NCBI RefSeq assembly: GCF_009668025.1
Contig: NZ_WJXZ01000014.1
Location: 62,001-126,000, forward strand
Origin: Larkinella terrae
GTDB lineage: Bacteria; Bacteroidota; Bacteroidia; Cytophagales; Spirosomataceae
Direction: 5' to 3'
DNA length: 64,000 bases
Shown one piece after another: positions 9,184 through 16,827 of the stretch. The notes beneath the pieces were generated by a model. That model worked only from the letters and a program-made list of their open reading frames with translations. It did not search any database and was not told where the DNA came from. Positions within the stretch are counted from its first letter, which is position 1. Each line of letters begins with the position of its first letter. The position numbers and the translations under genes were made by a program.

Positions 9184-9579
9184 TTATTTAACGGCAATCA
9201 GGCGGGTGGCGAAGTTGGGCTTCTGGGTAGCCAGCGTTACGTTATTAACCTGCGTGTCAACCCCGTTGGTGAAAACGACCCGGTAAGCGCCGTCGGGTAA
9301 TTCGCTGATGTCCAGGGCTAAGCGAGCGGTTTTTTGCCGTTTTCCGATTTCCTGAACAAAGAATTCTTTTCCTTCCGGATTAACCAGCCGGACTTCAACG
9401 GCGCCCCCGGTTTCTTTGTCGACAGCGACGCGAAGCTTGCCCTGCGCATCGGTGTACAAACTGGTTTGGTAGGCAGCGTTTTTGGCTGCGGGAGTTGGGC
9501 GGTTGGTTGCGAAAGAAGGAGCGAAGGCAACGAATGTCAGCAACAAGGCGACGAGCGGAAGTTTAACGAGCGTTTTCAT
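9184..9579 (-). CDS. Small secreted protein, copy A of a duplicated pair
   Basis: This 131-residue protein has a signal peptide (MKTLVKLPLVALLLTFV, cleavage after SFA) and a single beta-rich domain with KLRVAVDKETGG, VRLVNPEGKEFF and LPDGAYRVVFTNG. The layout resembles a short Ig-like or T9SS-tail-like fold that presents a GxYxVxFTNG strand, but no named family is recognised. It is about three-quarters identical to the protein encoded at 10905-11300, and the similarity continues about 110 bases into the upstream DNA. Role unknown; perhaps an envelope stress or surface protein. Confidence 0.7.
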   Translation of the reverse strand: MKTLVKLPLVALLLTFVAFAPSFATNRPTPAAKNAAYQTSLYTDAQGKLRVAVDKETGGAVEVRLVNPEGKEFFVQEIGKRQKTARLALDISELPDGAYRVVFTNGVDTQVNNVTLATQKPNFATRLIAVK

Positions 9580-9688
9580 GATATCGAAAGTTTAGTTTTT
9601 TTGGCCTGTTTGAATGATTCAAAGGTCGGGCAGATTGACCAGAGACGCTGTCACAAATGAGTCAATCACTAGCACTTTTGGGAAAAGG
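9184..9688 (-). repeat. Duplicated gene-plus-promoter unit, copy A
   Basis: The coding region and about 110 bases upstream of its start match 10905-11409. Identity in the non-coding part is about 90%, ending at the shared AGCACTTTTGGGAAAAGG. Both copies have the same orientation and flank the TIM-barrel gene at 9838-10743. Confidence 0.75.
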
Positions 9689-9837
9689 TGCGTTGCGCGA
9701 AAACAAAGGATACTTGCTTTGGAAAGCGGTTTTTGCATTTGAAATGCGATATTTGGGAAAACCGGGCGGTTTTCATCCCGCATCGCCGGTTTCTGGTCCA
9801 ATTTCCAGCTTTCCCAAACCCTATTCCGTCGACGATT

Positions 9838-10743
9838 ATGAAGCAAACTGAAGAAGATCCCCAAAAAACTGCTGTTGCCGGGAAAAGAGCCCTGAAAAGT
9901 TTCCTGTTGCTGAGTCTGTGGATCATGGCTTCTGCGAGCCTTTTCGCCCAGACTAAAAAGAAAACGACCGATCCCAAAAACTGGAAACTGGGCGTGGCGC
10001 TGTATACTTTCAATCCGTTTCCGTTCCCGGAGCAACTGGCCAAAGCGGATAGCGCGGGCCTGAAATTTGTCGAGGGCTACACCTTTGGCCGGGCTGGCGC
10101 GGAACTCAAAGATTCGTTGATCATGAATCTGTCGCCGGCCGGAATTGAAAAGCTCAAGCGACAGGTGAAGGACAAAGGGCTGCTGATGGAGTCGATTTAT
10201 TTGGTCGGCGGAAAAACCGTTGACAAGTGGGCCCGGGAGTTTGAGCTGGCCAAAAAGCTGAACGTCAAATACGTCACCGCCGAACCGCCGATCAATCTGT
10301 GGGACAGCGTAGACAGCCTGGCGGGCGTGTACGGCATGAAAGTGGCGTTGCACAACCACTGGAAAGGCACCAGCGCCTACTGGCATCCGGATTCGGTGCT
10401 GGCGGCCCTCAAAAACCACCCCAATTTCCGGGTTTGCGCCGACATCGGCCATTGGCCCAAGAGCGGCATCAATCCGGTCGAAGGGCTCAAAAAACTGGAA
10501 GACCATTTGATCGCGCTGCATTTAAAAGACATTGCCGCCTACAACGACCCGAAGCTGAAAGATGTGCCGGTTGGAACGGGCGTCATTGATTTTCCGGCGG
10601 TTTTTAAGGAATTGAAGCGACAGAACTTCAACGGCCACATCATTATCGAGCGCGATGCGCAGGACAAACCCAGCAACCTGCCTTCCGTCATTCAAACCGT
10701 CAAATACTACAACGCCCAGTTGGGACTGACGCCGGTTAAGTAA
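9838..10743 (+). CDS. Secreted sugar phosphate isomerase/epimerase-like TIM-barrel protein
   Basis: This 301-residue protein has an N-terminal cytoplasmic stretch then a hydrophobic signal segment ending in ASASLFAQ, followed by an AP-endonuclease-2/xylose-isomerase-like barrel. Metal-site and active-site positions are suggested by the segments VTAEPP, ALHNHW, CADIGHW, ALHLKDI and IIIERD, the usual E, H, D, H, E series of the family. I chose the ATG at 9838 since upstream in-frame codons overlap the duplicated promoter region. Such secreted members occur widely in Bacteroidota near sugar-acid metabolism, usually with unproven substrates. Confidence 0.8.
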   Translation: MKQTEEDPQKTAVAGKRALKSFLLLSLWIMASASLFAQTKKKTTDPKNWKLGVALYTFNPFPFPEQLAKADSAGLKFVEGYTFGRAGAELKDSLIMNLSPAGIEKLKRQVKDKGLLMESIYLVGGKTVDKWAREFELAKKLNVKYVTAEPPINLWDSVDSLAGVYGMKVALHNHWKGTSAYWHPDSVLAALKNHPNFRVCADIGHWPKSGINPVEGLKKLEDHLIALHLKDIAAYNDPKLKDVPVGTGVIDFPAVFKELKRQNFNGHIIIERDAQDKPSNLPSVIQTVKYYNAQLGLTPVK

Positions 10744-10827
10744 GTCCTTTATCGTTTATGATTAAGAGAGCAACGGTTTCACTATCAAAAGGGTGGTAAG
10801 AAAGGCTATAAACTACGATCAAAAACG

Positions 10828-10860
10828 AAAAGCCGATCCGAAATGGGACCGGCTTTTTTG
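10828..10860. terminator. Probable bidirectional terminator between convergent genes
   Basis: AAAAGCCGATCC and GGGACCGGCTTTTTT form a stem with a T-run. It lies between the isomerase gene (plus) and the second small secreted-protein gene (minus). Confidence 0.75.
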
Positions 10861-10904
10861 CCATACACTTTAACCAGTTCAAGCTCCTGAACAAGTCAGA
10901 TTTG

Positions 10905-11300
10905 TTAATTAACGGCGACCAGTCGGTTGGTAACGATCTGTTTTTGAGTACTCAGCGTCAGGTTGTTTGTGAAATCGGTGACGCCGTTGGTAAAGGCTAC
11001 CTGATACGCGCCATCGGGCAATGCACTGACGTCCACCCGCAGCCGGGCCTTGCGTTGCCATTTTCCGATCTGTTGAACGAAAAATTCTTTTCCTGCGCTG
11101 TTGACCAGCCGAACTTCGACGACGCCCCCGGTTTCTTTATCGACAGCGACGCGAAGCTTGCCTTCGGCATCGGTGTACAAACTGGTTTGGTAAGCAACGG
11201 CTTTGGATGCGCGTTTGGGCCGGTTGTTGGCGAAAGAAGGAGCGAAGGCAACGAATGTCAATACAAAGGCGACGAGCAGGGATTTGACGAGCGTTTTCAT
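10905..11300 (-). CDS. Small secreted protein, copy B of a duplicated pair
   Basis: This 131-residue paralogue of the protein at 9184-9579 has the same length, a signal peptide (MKTLVKSLLVAFVLTFV) and the same KLRVAVDKETGG core. Differences cluster in the mature N-terminus and the C-terminal strand (NNLTLSTQKQIVTNRL). The pattern of mostly conservative changes suggests that both copies are expressed and under selection. Function unknown. Confidence 0.7.
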   Translation of the reverse strand: MKTLVKSLLVAFVLTFVAFAPSFANNRPKRASKAVAYQTSLYTDAEGKLRVAVDKETGGVVEVRLVNSAGKEFFVQQIGKWQRKARLRVDVSALPDGAYQVAFTNGVTDFTNNLTLSTQKQIVTNRLVAVN

Positions 11301-11409
11301 GGTATCGGAAGTTTAGTTTTTTTGGCCTGTTTGAATGATTCAAAGGTCGGGCGGATTGCCGAGAGACGCTGTCACAAATGAGTCAATCACTGGCACTTTT
11401 GGGAAAAGG
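10905..11409 (-). repeat. Duplicated gene-plus-promoter unit, copy B
   Basis: Same orientation as copy A at 9184-9688, offset about 1720 bases. The upstream part keeps a GACCTTTG stretch close to the TAnnTTTG -7 box at the same distance from the start codon in both copies, so both promoters are probably alike. Confidence 0.75.
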
Positions 11410-11558
11410 CAATCCGGAGAGGGGAAGGCGGTTTTATGGACCGATCCGGATCGGAAAACGCGAATTCAATTTATTTAATCGCTCCGGCTCGGTAAAATCG
11501 GCTGGCAAGCCTTATTTTGCAGAAATCCCTAACCATCGATTGTCTCTTCCCATTTACT

Positions 11559-12302
11559 ATGGAAATTATCCTGACCGAAACCCCTAAGGAACTCGGCCAA
11601 CTGGCCGGTAGCCGGGCGGCTGAATTTATTCGTGATGTTATTGCCCAAACCGGTCGTTGTAACCTTTTGCTGGCCACCGGTACCAGCCAGTTTGAAACGC
11701 TGAACCAACTGATCAGCAGTCCGGGAATCGACTGGAGTAAAGTCGTTATGTTTCACCTGGACGAATACATTGGCCTGCCAATCACCTCACCGGCCAGTTT
11801 CCGGCGGTACCTGAAAGAACGGTTTCTGGACCAGGTGCCCCCCCTGAAAGCGAGCTACCTGATCGACGGCGAAGCCGATCCGGAAGCCGAGTGCGAACGT
11901 CTGGGCGGCATCATCGCCCAACACCCCATCGACGTCGCGCTGGTGGGCATCGGGGAAAACGGGCATCTGGCCTTCAATGATCCCCCGGCTGATTTCGATA
12001 CCGAAAAACCGTATATCATTGTGGAACTGGACGAACCCTGCCGCAATCAGCAGTTTTCGGAGGGCTGGTTCGCATCGTTCGACGATGTGCCGCAAAAAGC
12101 CATTAGCATGTCGGTGAAGCAAATCATGAAATCCAAACGGATTGTGTGTTCGGTGCCCGACGAACGGAAGGCCGTCGCCGTTAAAAACAGCGTTGAACAG
12201 GAAGTAAGCAACCAGTTTCCGGCCAGTATTTTACAGCAACACTCCGACTGTGCCCTGTTTCTGGATGCGGGTTCGGCCAGTCTGCTTTCAAAAACCGCAT
12301 GA
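11559..12302 (+). CDS. nagB: Glucosamine-6-phosphate deaminase
   Basis: This 247-residue cytosolic enzyme converts glucosamine 6-phosphate to fructose 6-phosphate and ammonia. Family motifs are intact: the phosphate loop in [11 protein letters not shown], the catalytic Asp in HLDEYIGL, and the [14 protein letters not shown] block with the active-site His. The ATG at 11559 gives the normal family length. Its TGA overlaps the nagA ATG (ATGA), so the two are translationally coupled. It supplies the last step after NanA and NagA in sialic-acid and amino-sugar use. Confidence 0.95.
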   Translation: MEIILTETPKELGQLAGSRAAEFIRDVIAQTGRCNLLLATGTSQFETLNQLISSPGIDWSKVVMFHLDEYIGLPITSPASFRRYLKERFLDQVPPLKASYLIDGEADPEAECERLGGIIAQHPIDVALVGIGENGHLAFNDPPADFDTEKPYIIVELDEPCRNQQFSEGWFASFDDVPQKAISMSVKQIMKSKRIVCSVPDERKAVAVKNSVEQEVSNQFPASILQQHSDCALFLDAGSASLLSKTA

Positions 12303-13489
12303 ATCCGCAGCGCCTGAAAATCACCAACGGCCGGATTGTGACGCCGTATCGGATTATTCCCCGTGGCACGGTTTTGATCACCGACGGCACGATTACGGAA
12401 ATCAGCGAGCGCGATATTGACGCGACGGATGCGGTGGAAATCGACGCCGGGGGCCGCTACATCGCCCCCGGTTTTATCGACATTCACGTGCATGGCGGGG
12501 GCGGACACGATTTCATGGACGGTTCCGAAGCGGCTTTTCTGGCCATCGCCGAAACCCACGCCCGCTACGGCACCACGGCGATGCTGCCGACGACGCTGAC
12601 CAGCACCAAAGAACACCTGCTGAAGACACTCGAGTTGTACGAATCGGCCCACCGGAAAAATACCGCCGGGGCGCAGTTTCTGGGAATGCACCTCGAAGGA
12701 CCGTATTTTGCCATGAGCCAGCGGGGTGCGCAGGACCCGCGTTACATCCGGGACCCGGACCCCGCCGAATACCGGGAAATTCTGGAACGCTCGTCGTCGG
12801 TTAGACGCTGGAGCGCGGCCCCGGAACTGAAAGGTGCGATGGAATTCGGGCGGTTTTTGCGGTCCAAAGGCGTGCTGGCGGCCGTGGCCCATACCGATGC
12901 CATTTACGAGGACGTGCTGGAAGCGTTTGAAAACGGTTACAGCCTGGCGACGCATTTTTACAGCGCCATGTCGGGCGTTACGCGCCGGAACGCGTTCCGG
13001 TATGCCGGCGTGGTGGAAAGTGCGTACCTGATCGACGCGATGGACGTGGAAATCATCGCCGATGGGGTTCACCTGCCCGCTCCTTTGCTGAAACTGATTT
13101 ACAAAATCAAAGGCCCTGACCGCACGGCTTTGATCACCGACGCCATGCGTGCTGCGGGAATGCCGCCGGGCGACAGTATTCTGGGGAGTCTGCACGACGG
13201 AATGCGTGTGATTGTGGAAGACGACGTGGCCAAATTGCCCGACCGCACGGCTTTTGCCGGGAGCGTGGCCACCGCCGACCGGCTGGTGCGGAACATGATC
13301 CGGCTGGCGGATATTCCCCTGCCGGAGGCCGTGCGGATGATGAGCGGCACACCGGCCAACATTCTGGGCCTGAAAGACCGGAAAGGGTCGTTGCTGGCGG
13401 GGAAGGACGCGGACGTTGTCATTTTTAACGAAGATATTCGGATCTTTAGGACAATCGTGGGCGGGAAAGTAGTTTACGAGGGGCAGTAG
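12299..13489 (+). CDS. nagA: N-acetylglucosamine-6-phosphate deacetylase
   Basis: This 396-residue amidohydrolase-superfamily enzyme removes acetate from GlcNAc-6-phosphate. Visible motifs are the metal-binding [23 protein letters not shown] (metal Glu), [10 protein letters not shown] and THFYSAMSG (metal His), and the catalytic Asp in [10 protein letters not shown]. The start overlaps the nagB stop by four bases. With nagB it forms a two-gene operon; the C-terminal remnant of another gene begins eight bases after the stop. Confidence 0.95.
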   Translation: MNPQRLKITNGRIVTPYRIIPRGTVLITDGTITEISERDIDATDAVEIDAGGRYIAPGFIDIHVHGGGGHDFMDGSEAAFLAIAETHARYGTTAMLPTTLTSTKEHLLKTLELYESAHRKNTAGAQFLGMHLEGPYFAMSQRGAQDPRYIRDPDPAEYREILERSSSVRRWSAAPELKGAMEFGRFLRSKGVLAAVAHTDAIYEDVLEAFENGYSLATHFYSAMSGVTRRNAFRYAGVVESAYLIDAMDVEIIADGVHLPAPLLKLIYKIKGPDRTALITDAMRAAGMPPGDSILGSLHDGMRVIVEDDVAKLPDRTAFAGSVATADRLVRNMIRLADIPLPEAVRMMSGTPANILGLKDRKGSLLAGKDADVVIFNEDIRIFRTIVGGKVVYEGQ

Positions 13490-13496
13490 CTCGTTT

Positions 13497-13784
13497 GAAA
13501 ACGGAATCGGTTTCGAGCACCTGATTTTCTCAATTCACGCCCACACGATCCTGTTTGTTCTCTACACGATTACGCTGACCATCGATTACGTTGCGGATAC
13601 CACCCTGGCGACCAAATATGCCTCGCTGATCGGCTGGTTCTACTTTCTGCTGTCGCTCAAGCGGGTTTATCAGCAAAGCTGGCTCGTTACGCTGGGTAAG
13701 TTTCTGGGTCTGTCGGTTGCGTATTTAGTTGTGATCTGGCTGTTCACGGCCACGGCTTTTGTGTGGGGAATAATGACCTTCTAA
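13497..13784 (+). pseudogene. C-terminal remnant of a DUF3667-like membrane protein
   Basis: A 95-codon open frame without a usable start reads ENGIGFEHLIFSIHAHTILF, then two hydrophobic helices around a SLKRVYQQSWLVTLGKF segment, and ends TAFVWGIMTF-stop. The HLxFSxHxHxxxF start and the L(K/R)RVYxQSW motif are characteristic of the C-terminus of DUF3667 proteins, which normally carry an N-terminal zinc ribbon. That part is missing: the nagA stop lies eight bases upstream, in another frame. This looks like a truncated gene left by a deletion or rearrangement. Confidence 0.7.
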
Positions 13785-13789
13785 TTTTG
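13782..13789 (+). promoter_or_regulatory. Putative -7 box upstream of the patatin gene
   Basis: TAATTTTG matches TAnnTTTG exactly and overlaps the stop of the DUF3667 remnant. It is about 220 bases from the patatin start, so a long leader or another promoter closer to the gene (for example TATATTTA near 13908) is possible. Confidence 0.3.
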
Positions 13790-14007
13790 TAGTATCTTCC
13801 AAAAACCGGTCCGGGAAATAGTGAAGTACACGGTTTGCTGCGAAAACCGAAGCCGGTAGCTGCATTCACGCCACGAATTTCATTGAAATTGTGTGCGGTC
13901 GGGCCAATTATATTTACTTTTTATCCTTTTCCGTTTATCATTGTTGTCAGACACAAAACATTGAAATCCAGACACCGACAAGGATAACTTTACTCCTACT
14001 CCCTTTC

Positions 14008-15873
14008 ATGGCAACCCGACTCAATCCGGCGCAAAACCACCTTTTACAAACCAGTCTTACCCAGTTATTCGGCGACTTCGATGCGCCCACGCTAGCCACA
14101 CTTACGCCCCTGCTGGAGTGGGTCGAAATCCGGGGTGGCGAGTGCCTGTTACGCCAGAACGAGCCCGGCAATTCGATGTATTTTGTCATCAGCGGCCGCT
14201 TGCAGGCCGTGGTGACGGAGAATGGGCAATCCCGGAAAATCGGGGAAATCATGCGGGGCGAAACGGTGGGCGAAACCGCCCTGATTACCAACGAACCCCG
14301 GAATGCCTCGGTATTTGCGCTGCGGGATACGGTATTGGTGCGGCTTTCAAAAACCGCCTTCGAACAGGTCATCAACAAACACCCGGCGGTTGCGCTGAAC
14401 ATGGCCCGGTGCATTATTCAACGGCTGAAAAAGACACCTTTTTCGGAGCGGTTTCACAAAAAACCGGTCAACATTTGCCTGCTGCCGCTGCATACGACGG
14501 TTGATTTAACCGGAATTGCGCAAAAACTTCACGAACTCCTGCTCCTGAAAGGCACGGTATTATTGCTGACCAGCGACCAGCTCAGCCAACTGAAAACCGG
14601 TACGGATGACAAAACCGCCGACTCGCCACTCCGTCAGTTTTCGCACCGGCTCGACGATCTGGAGTCGCAGTACGAATACGTGCTGCTCGTCGCCGATCCG
14701 GCAGATTCGGGCGGTACGCTGTCCGAATGGTCGCAATTTTGTGTCCATCAAGCCGACGACATTCTGCTGCTGGCCGACGCCCGGCAACCCGCCGATCTTT
14801 CACCGGGTGAAAATCAACTGTCTCAAAAAGGGTTAATTAACGGACAGGCCGAAACCCTCATTCTCATTCATCCGACCGAAACCCTCATTCCGCGGCATAC
14901 GTCAAACTGGCTGAATAAACGGCCTCAGATTCATGCCCATTACCACATTCGCCAGGATTTGGAGCGCGATCTGGCCCGGCTAAGCCGCATTTTAAGCAAT
15001 ACGGCCATCGGTTTCGTGCTGGCGGGGGGCGGAGCGCGCGGTTTTGCGCACGTTGGCGTATTGAAAGCCCTGCAGGATTACGGCATTCCCATCGACTTTG
15101 TGGCCGGAACCAGCGTGGGCGGTTTGATTGCCAGCGCCATTTCGTTTGATCAACCGGCCGAGACGGTCCGGAAACACGCCCGGAAAGGAGCTTTGTTCAA
15201 CCCATCGAAAGATTATAACTTTCTCCCGCTGATTTCCCTGATTCGCGGCCAGCGGATGGAGCAGATGATTCGAAATACCATTGGTGATTTTCTGGGAGGA
15301 ATTGAGCCGGATATCGAAGACTCCTGGATAACGTTCTTTACTCTTTCCAGCAATTACACGCAGGCCCGCCCCGAAATCCACACGCGGGGTTCGATGATTT
15401 ATTACCTCCGGGCCACCACCGCCATTCCGGGGGTTTTTCCGCCGATCATTGATGGCGATGATTTTCTGGTGGACGGCGGTTCGTTCAATAATTTTCCGGC
15501 TGATGTGATGAGTCGAATGCCCGTTGGAAAAATCATCGGGGTGGATCTCACGATCGACAAACCCCGGAAACTGACCATCACCAGCATCCCCAGTCCGACG
15601 GCCTTGCTGCGCGACCGGTTTCGGTCTAAAAAACAGCGCAAATACCGGCTGCCGTCGCTCTCGTCGATTCTGCTCAATTCAACGCTGCTCTACAGTGCGT
15701 CGCAGCGCGGTGCGGCCCGGCAGTTGATCGATCTCTATTTCAACCCCGACGTCAGCCGGTTTAGCCTCATGAAGTGGAGTTCCTACGACAAAATCGTCGA
15801 AAAGGGCTACGAGCACGCGATGATCGTTCTGAAGCAGATGAGCGACACCGAACTGGCGGCTTACCGGGCCTGA
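14008..15873 (+). CDS. Cyclic-nucleotide-binding patatin-like phospholipase (NTE/RssA type)
   Basis: This 621-residue protein has an N-terminal cNMP-binding domain (about residues 15-130; EPGNSMYFVISGRLQ and GETVGETALITNEPR are phosphate-cassette-like), a central region of about 200 residues with no clear assignment, and a C-terminal patatin lipase domain. In the patatin domain the oxyanion loop is LAGGGARGFAHVGVL, the nucleophile elbow GTSVGG, and the catalytic Asp is in VDGGSFNNFP. It likely cleaves lysophospholipids or phospholipids at the membrane under cNMP control, like neuropathy-target-esterase relatives. I chose the ATG at 14008; an upstream ATG at 13891 would add a non-conserved leader. 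Confidence 0.88.
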   Translation: MATRLNPAQNHLLQTSLTQLFGDFDAPTLATLTPLLEWVEIRGGECLLRQNEPGNSMYFVISGRLQAVVTENGQSRKIGEIMRGETVGETALITNEPRNASVFALRDTVLVRLSKTAFEQVINKHPAVALNMARCIIQRLKKTPFSERFHKKPVNICLLPLHTTVDLTGIAQKLHELLLLKGTVLLLTSDQLSQLKTGTDDKTADSPLRQFSHRLDDLESQYEYVLLVADPADSGGTLSEWSQFCVHQADDILLLADARQPADLSPGENQLSQKGLINGQAETLILIHPTETLIPRHTSNWLNKRPQIHAHYHIRQDLERDLARLSRILSNTAIGFVLAGGGARGFAHVGVLKALQDYGIPIDFVAGTSVGGLIASAISFDQPAETVRKHARKGALFNPSKDYNFLPLISLIRGQRMEQMIRNTIGDFLGGIEPDIEDSWITFFTLSSNYTQARPEIHTRGSMIYYLRATTAIPGVFPPIIDGDDFLVDGGSFNNFPADVMSRMPVGKIIGVDLTIDKPRKLTITSIPSPTALLRDRFRSKKQRKYRLPSLSSILLNSTLLYSASQRGAARQLIDLYFNPDVSRFSLMKWSSYDKIVEKGYEHAMIVLKQMSDTELAAYRA

Positions 15874-15932
15874 GGCATTCTTAGGAGCATAAAGATCCGG
15901 CGGTAGTCGGCGGTTTTCAGACAATCGCCGGA

Positions 15933-16628
15933 CTACCGCCGGATCGTATTGTAGTAAACCGAAAGGTGAATGTGCATCGCCTTCCGGAACTCCTCCGGCG
16001 TGCCGTCTTTCAGGATTTTGAACAGGTCGTAATGCGAAACCGGGTTGGCGGGGGCAGCGTGTTCGGTAGTAGTGACCATTGTGGCAAACACATGCTCAAA
16101 AACCGGAAATAGCAGGCTCTGAAACCGCTGGAAGGTCTCGTTGCCGGTCATGTCATACAGCTTCCCGTGGAATTCGATTTCATCTTCTTTACTCAAAACC
16201 GGTAACCCCTTCTGTTTTTCGACAATCGCTTCCAGCTCGTCCAGGTCTTTTGGTGTTTTCCGGGCAAACAAAAACTCGGCAATCCCCATTTCCAGGATCA
16301 GCCGCAATTCAAAAATATCGTTCTGATTACTCTTGCTCAGAATAAACGGGTTGAGGACTTTCTCAATCCCGGCTAGTAAATCCGGCTGCGCCATGATCAT
16401 ACCGCGCCGGGGACGGGCCTCGATCATCCCCAGCATCCGCAACCGGCTCAACGCTTCCCGAACCACATTGCGGCTAACGTTCAGTTTCTGAGCGATTTCC
16501 ATCTCATTCGGAAGCGCATCGCCCGGTTTGAAAGCGTTCTCGGTAAAATACTCCCGTAATATGTTTTCGACACGATCCGTCATCGATAGGCTCTCCAACG
16601 GTTCCAACAGGCCAGTTTTGGGATTCAT
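15933..16628 (-). CDS. GntR-family regulator, FadR subfamily, of the sialic-acid locus
   Basis: This 231-residue protein has an N-terminal winged helix-turn-helix (about residues 15-85; LPNEMEIAQKLNVSRNVVREAL and the RPRRGMIM wing) and an all-helical FCD-type ligand domain (ELRLILEMGIAE, HGKLYDMTGN, with a His that may bind metal). It diverges from susC, with about 200 bases between them holding promoters for both and a matching FadR-type operator. By position it should repress the locus until a sialic acid or its catabolite binds, like NanR in concept. I chose the ATG at 16628; an upstream in-frame ATG would place about 40 residues on the promoter. Confidence 0.85.
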   Translation of the reverse strand: MNPKTGLLEPLESLSMTDRVENILREYFTENAFKPGDALPNEMEIAQKLNVSRNVVREALSRLRMLGMIEARPRRGMIMAQPDLLAGIEKVLNPFILSKSNQNDIFELRLILEMGIAEFLFARKTPKDLDELEAIVEKQKGLPVLSKEDEIEFHGKLYDMTGNETFQRFQSLLFPVFEHVFATMVTTTEHAAPANPVSHYDLFKILKDGTPEEFRKAMHIHLSVYYNTIRR

Positions 16629-16645
16629 TATCTTTATTTTTTGTG

Positions 16646-16653
16646 CAAATGTA
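16646..16653 (-). promoter_or_regulatory. -7 promoter box for the GntR regulator
   Basis: On the minus strand the sequence is TACATTTG, an exact TAnnTTTG match, 18 bases before the start codon. No convincing -33 TTG is seen. The transcript would have a very short leader. Confidence 0.5.
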
Positions 16654-16714
16654 ATGCAATGCCTTGGTATTCGTGTACTTTTTGAAGGATTATATCTTTT
16701 TTGATACAAGTTCA

Positions 16715-16743
16715 TTGTAATTAAAATACTACTATTATATTTG
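16715..16743 (+). promoter_or_regulatory. Promoter of the susC/D locus
   Basis: TTG at 16715-16717 is followed after 18 bases by TATATTTG at 16736-16743, an exact TAnnTTTG box. It is about 85 bases before the susC ATG. The -7 box overlaps the operator at 16738-16754. Confidence 0.65.
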
Positions 16744-16754
16744 TAGGACAAATA
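16738..16754. promoter_or_regulatory. Probable GntR/FadR-type operator over the susC promoter
   Basis: TATTTGTAGGACAAATA is a perfect 7-3-7 inverted repeat. Its core TTGTAGGACAA (16741-16751) matches the TNGTNNNACNA consensus described for FadR-subfamily GntR sites. It covers the end of the -7 box and the likely transcription start, the expected position for a repressor site. The divergent GntR gene encodes the obvious ligand. Confidence 0.6.
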
Positions 16755-16827
16755 AAAAGATAATATTTAATTCTCCCTTTAAGCCAGCACCCACTATATC
16801 ATTCTATGATTCTAACTATCTACTTCC

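Noticed and set aside
9619-10521. 300-codon open frame on the minus strand between the duplicated genes
   Set aside because: Antisense to the TIM-barrel isomerase gene and running into the duplicated promoter; no domain.
13891-14007. Upstream ATG for the patatin-like protein
   Set aside because: The added 39 residues are unlike the domain start and overlap A+T-rich promoter-like DNA.
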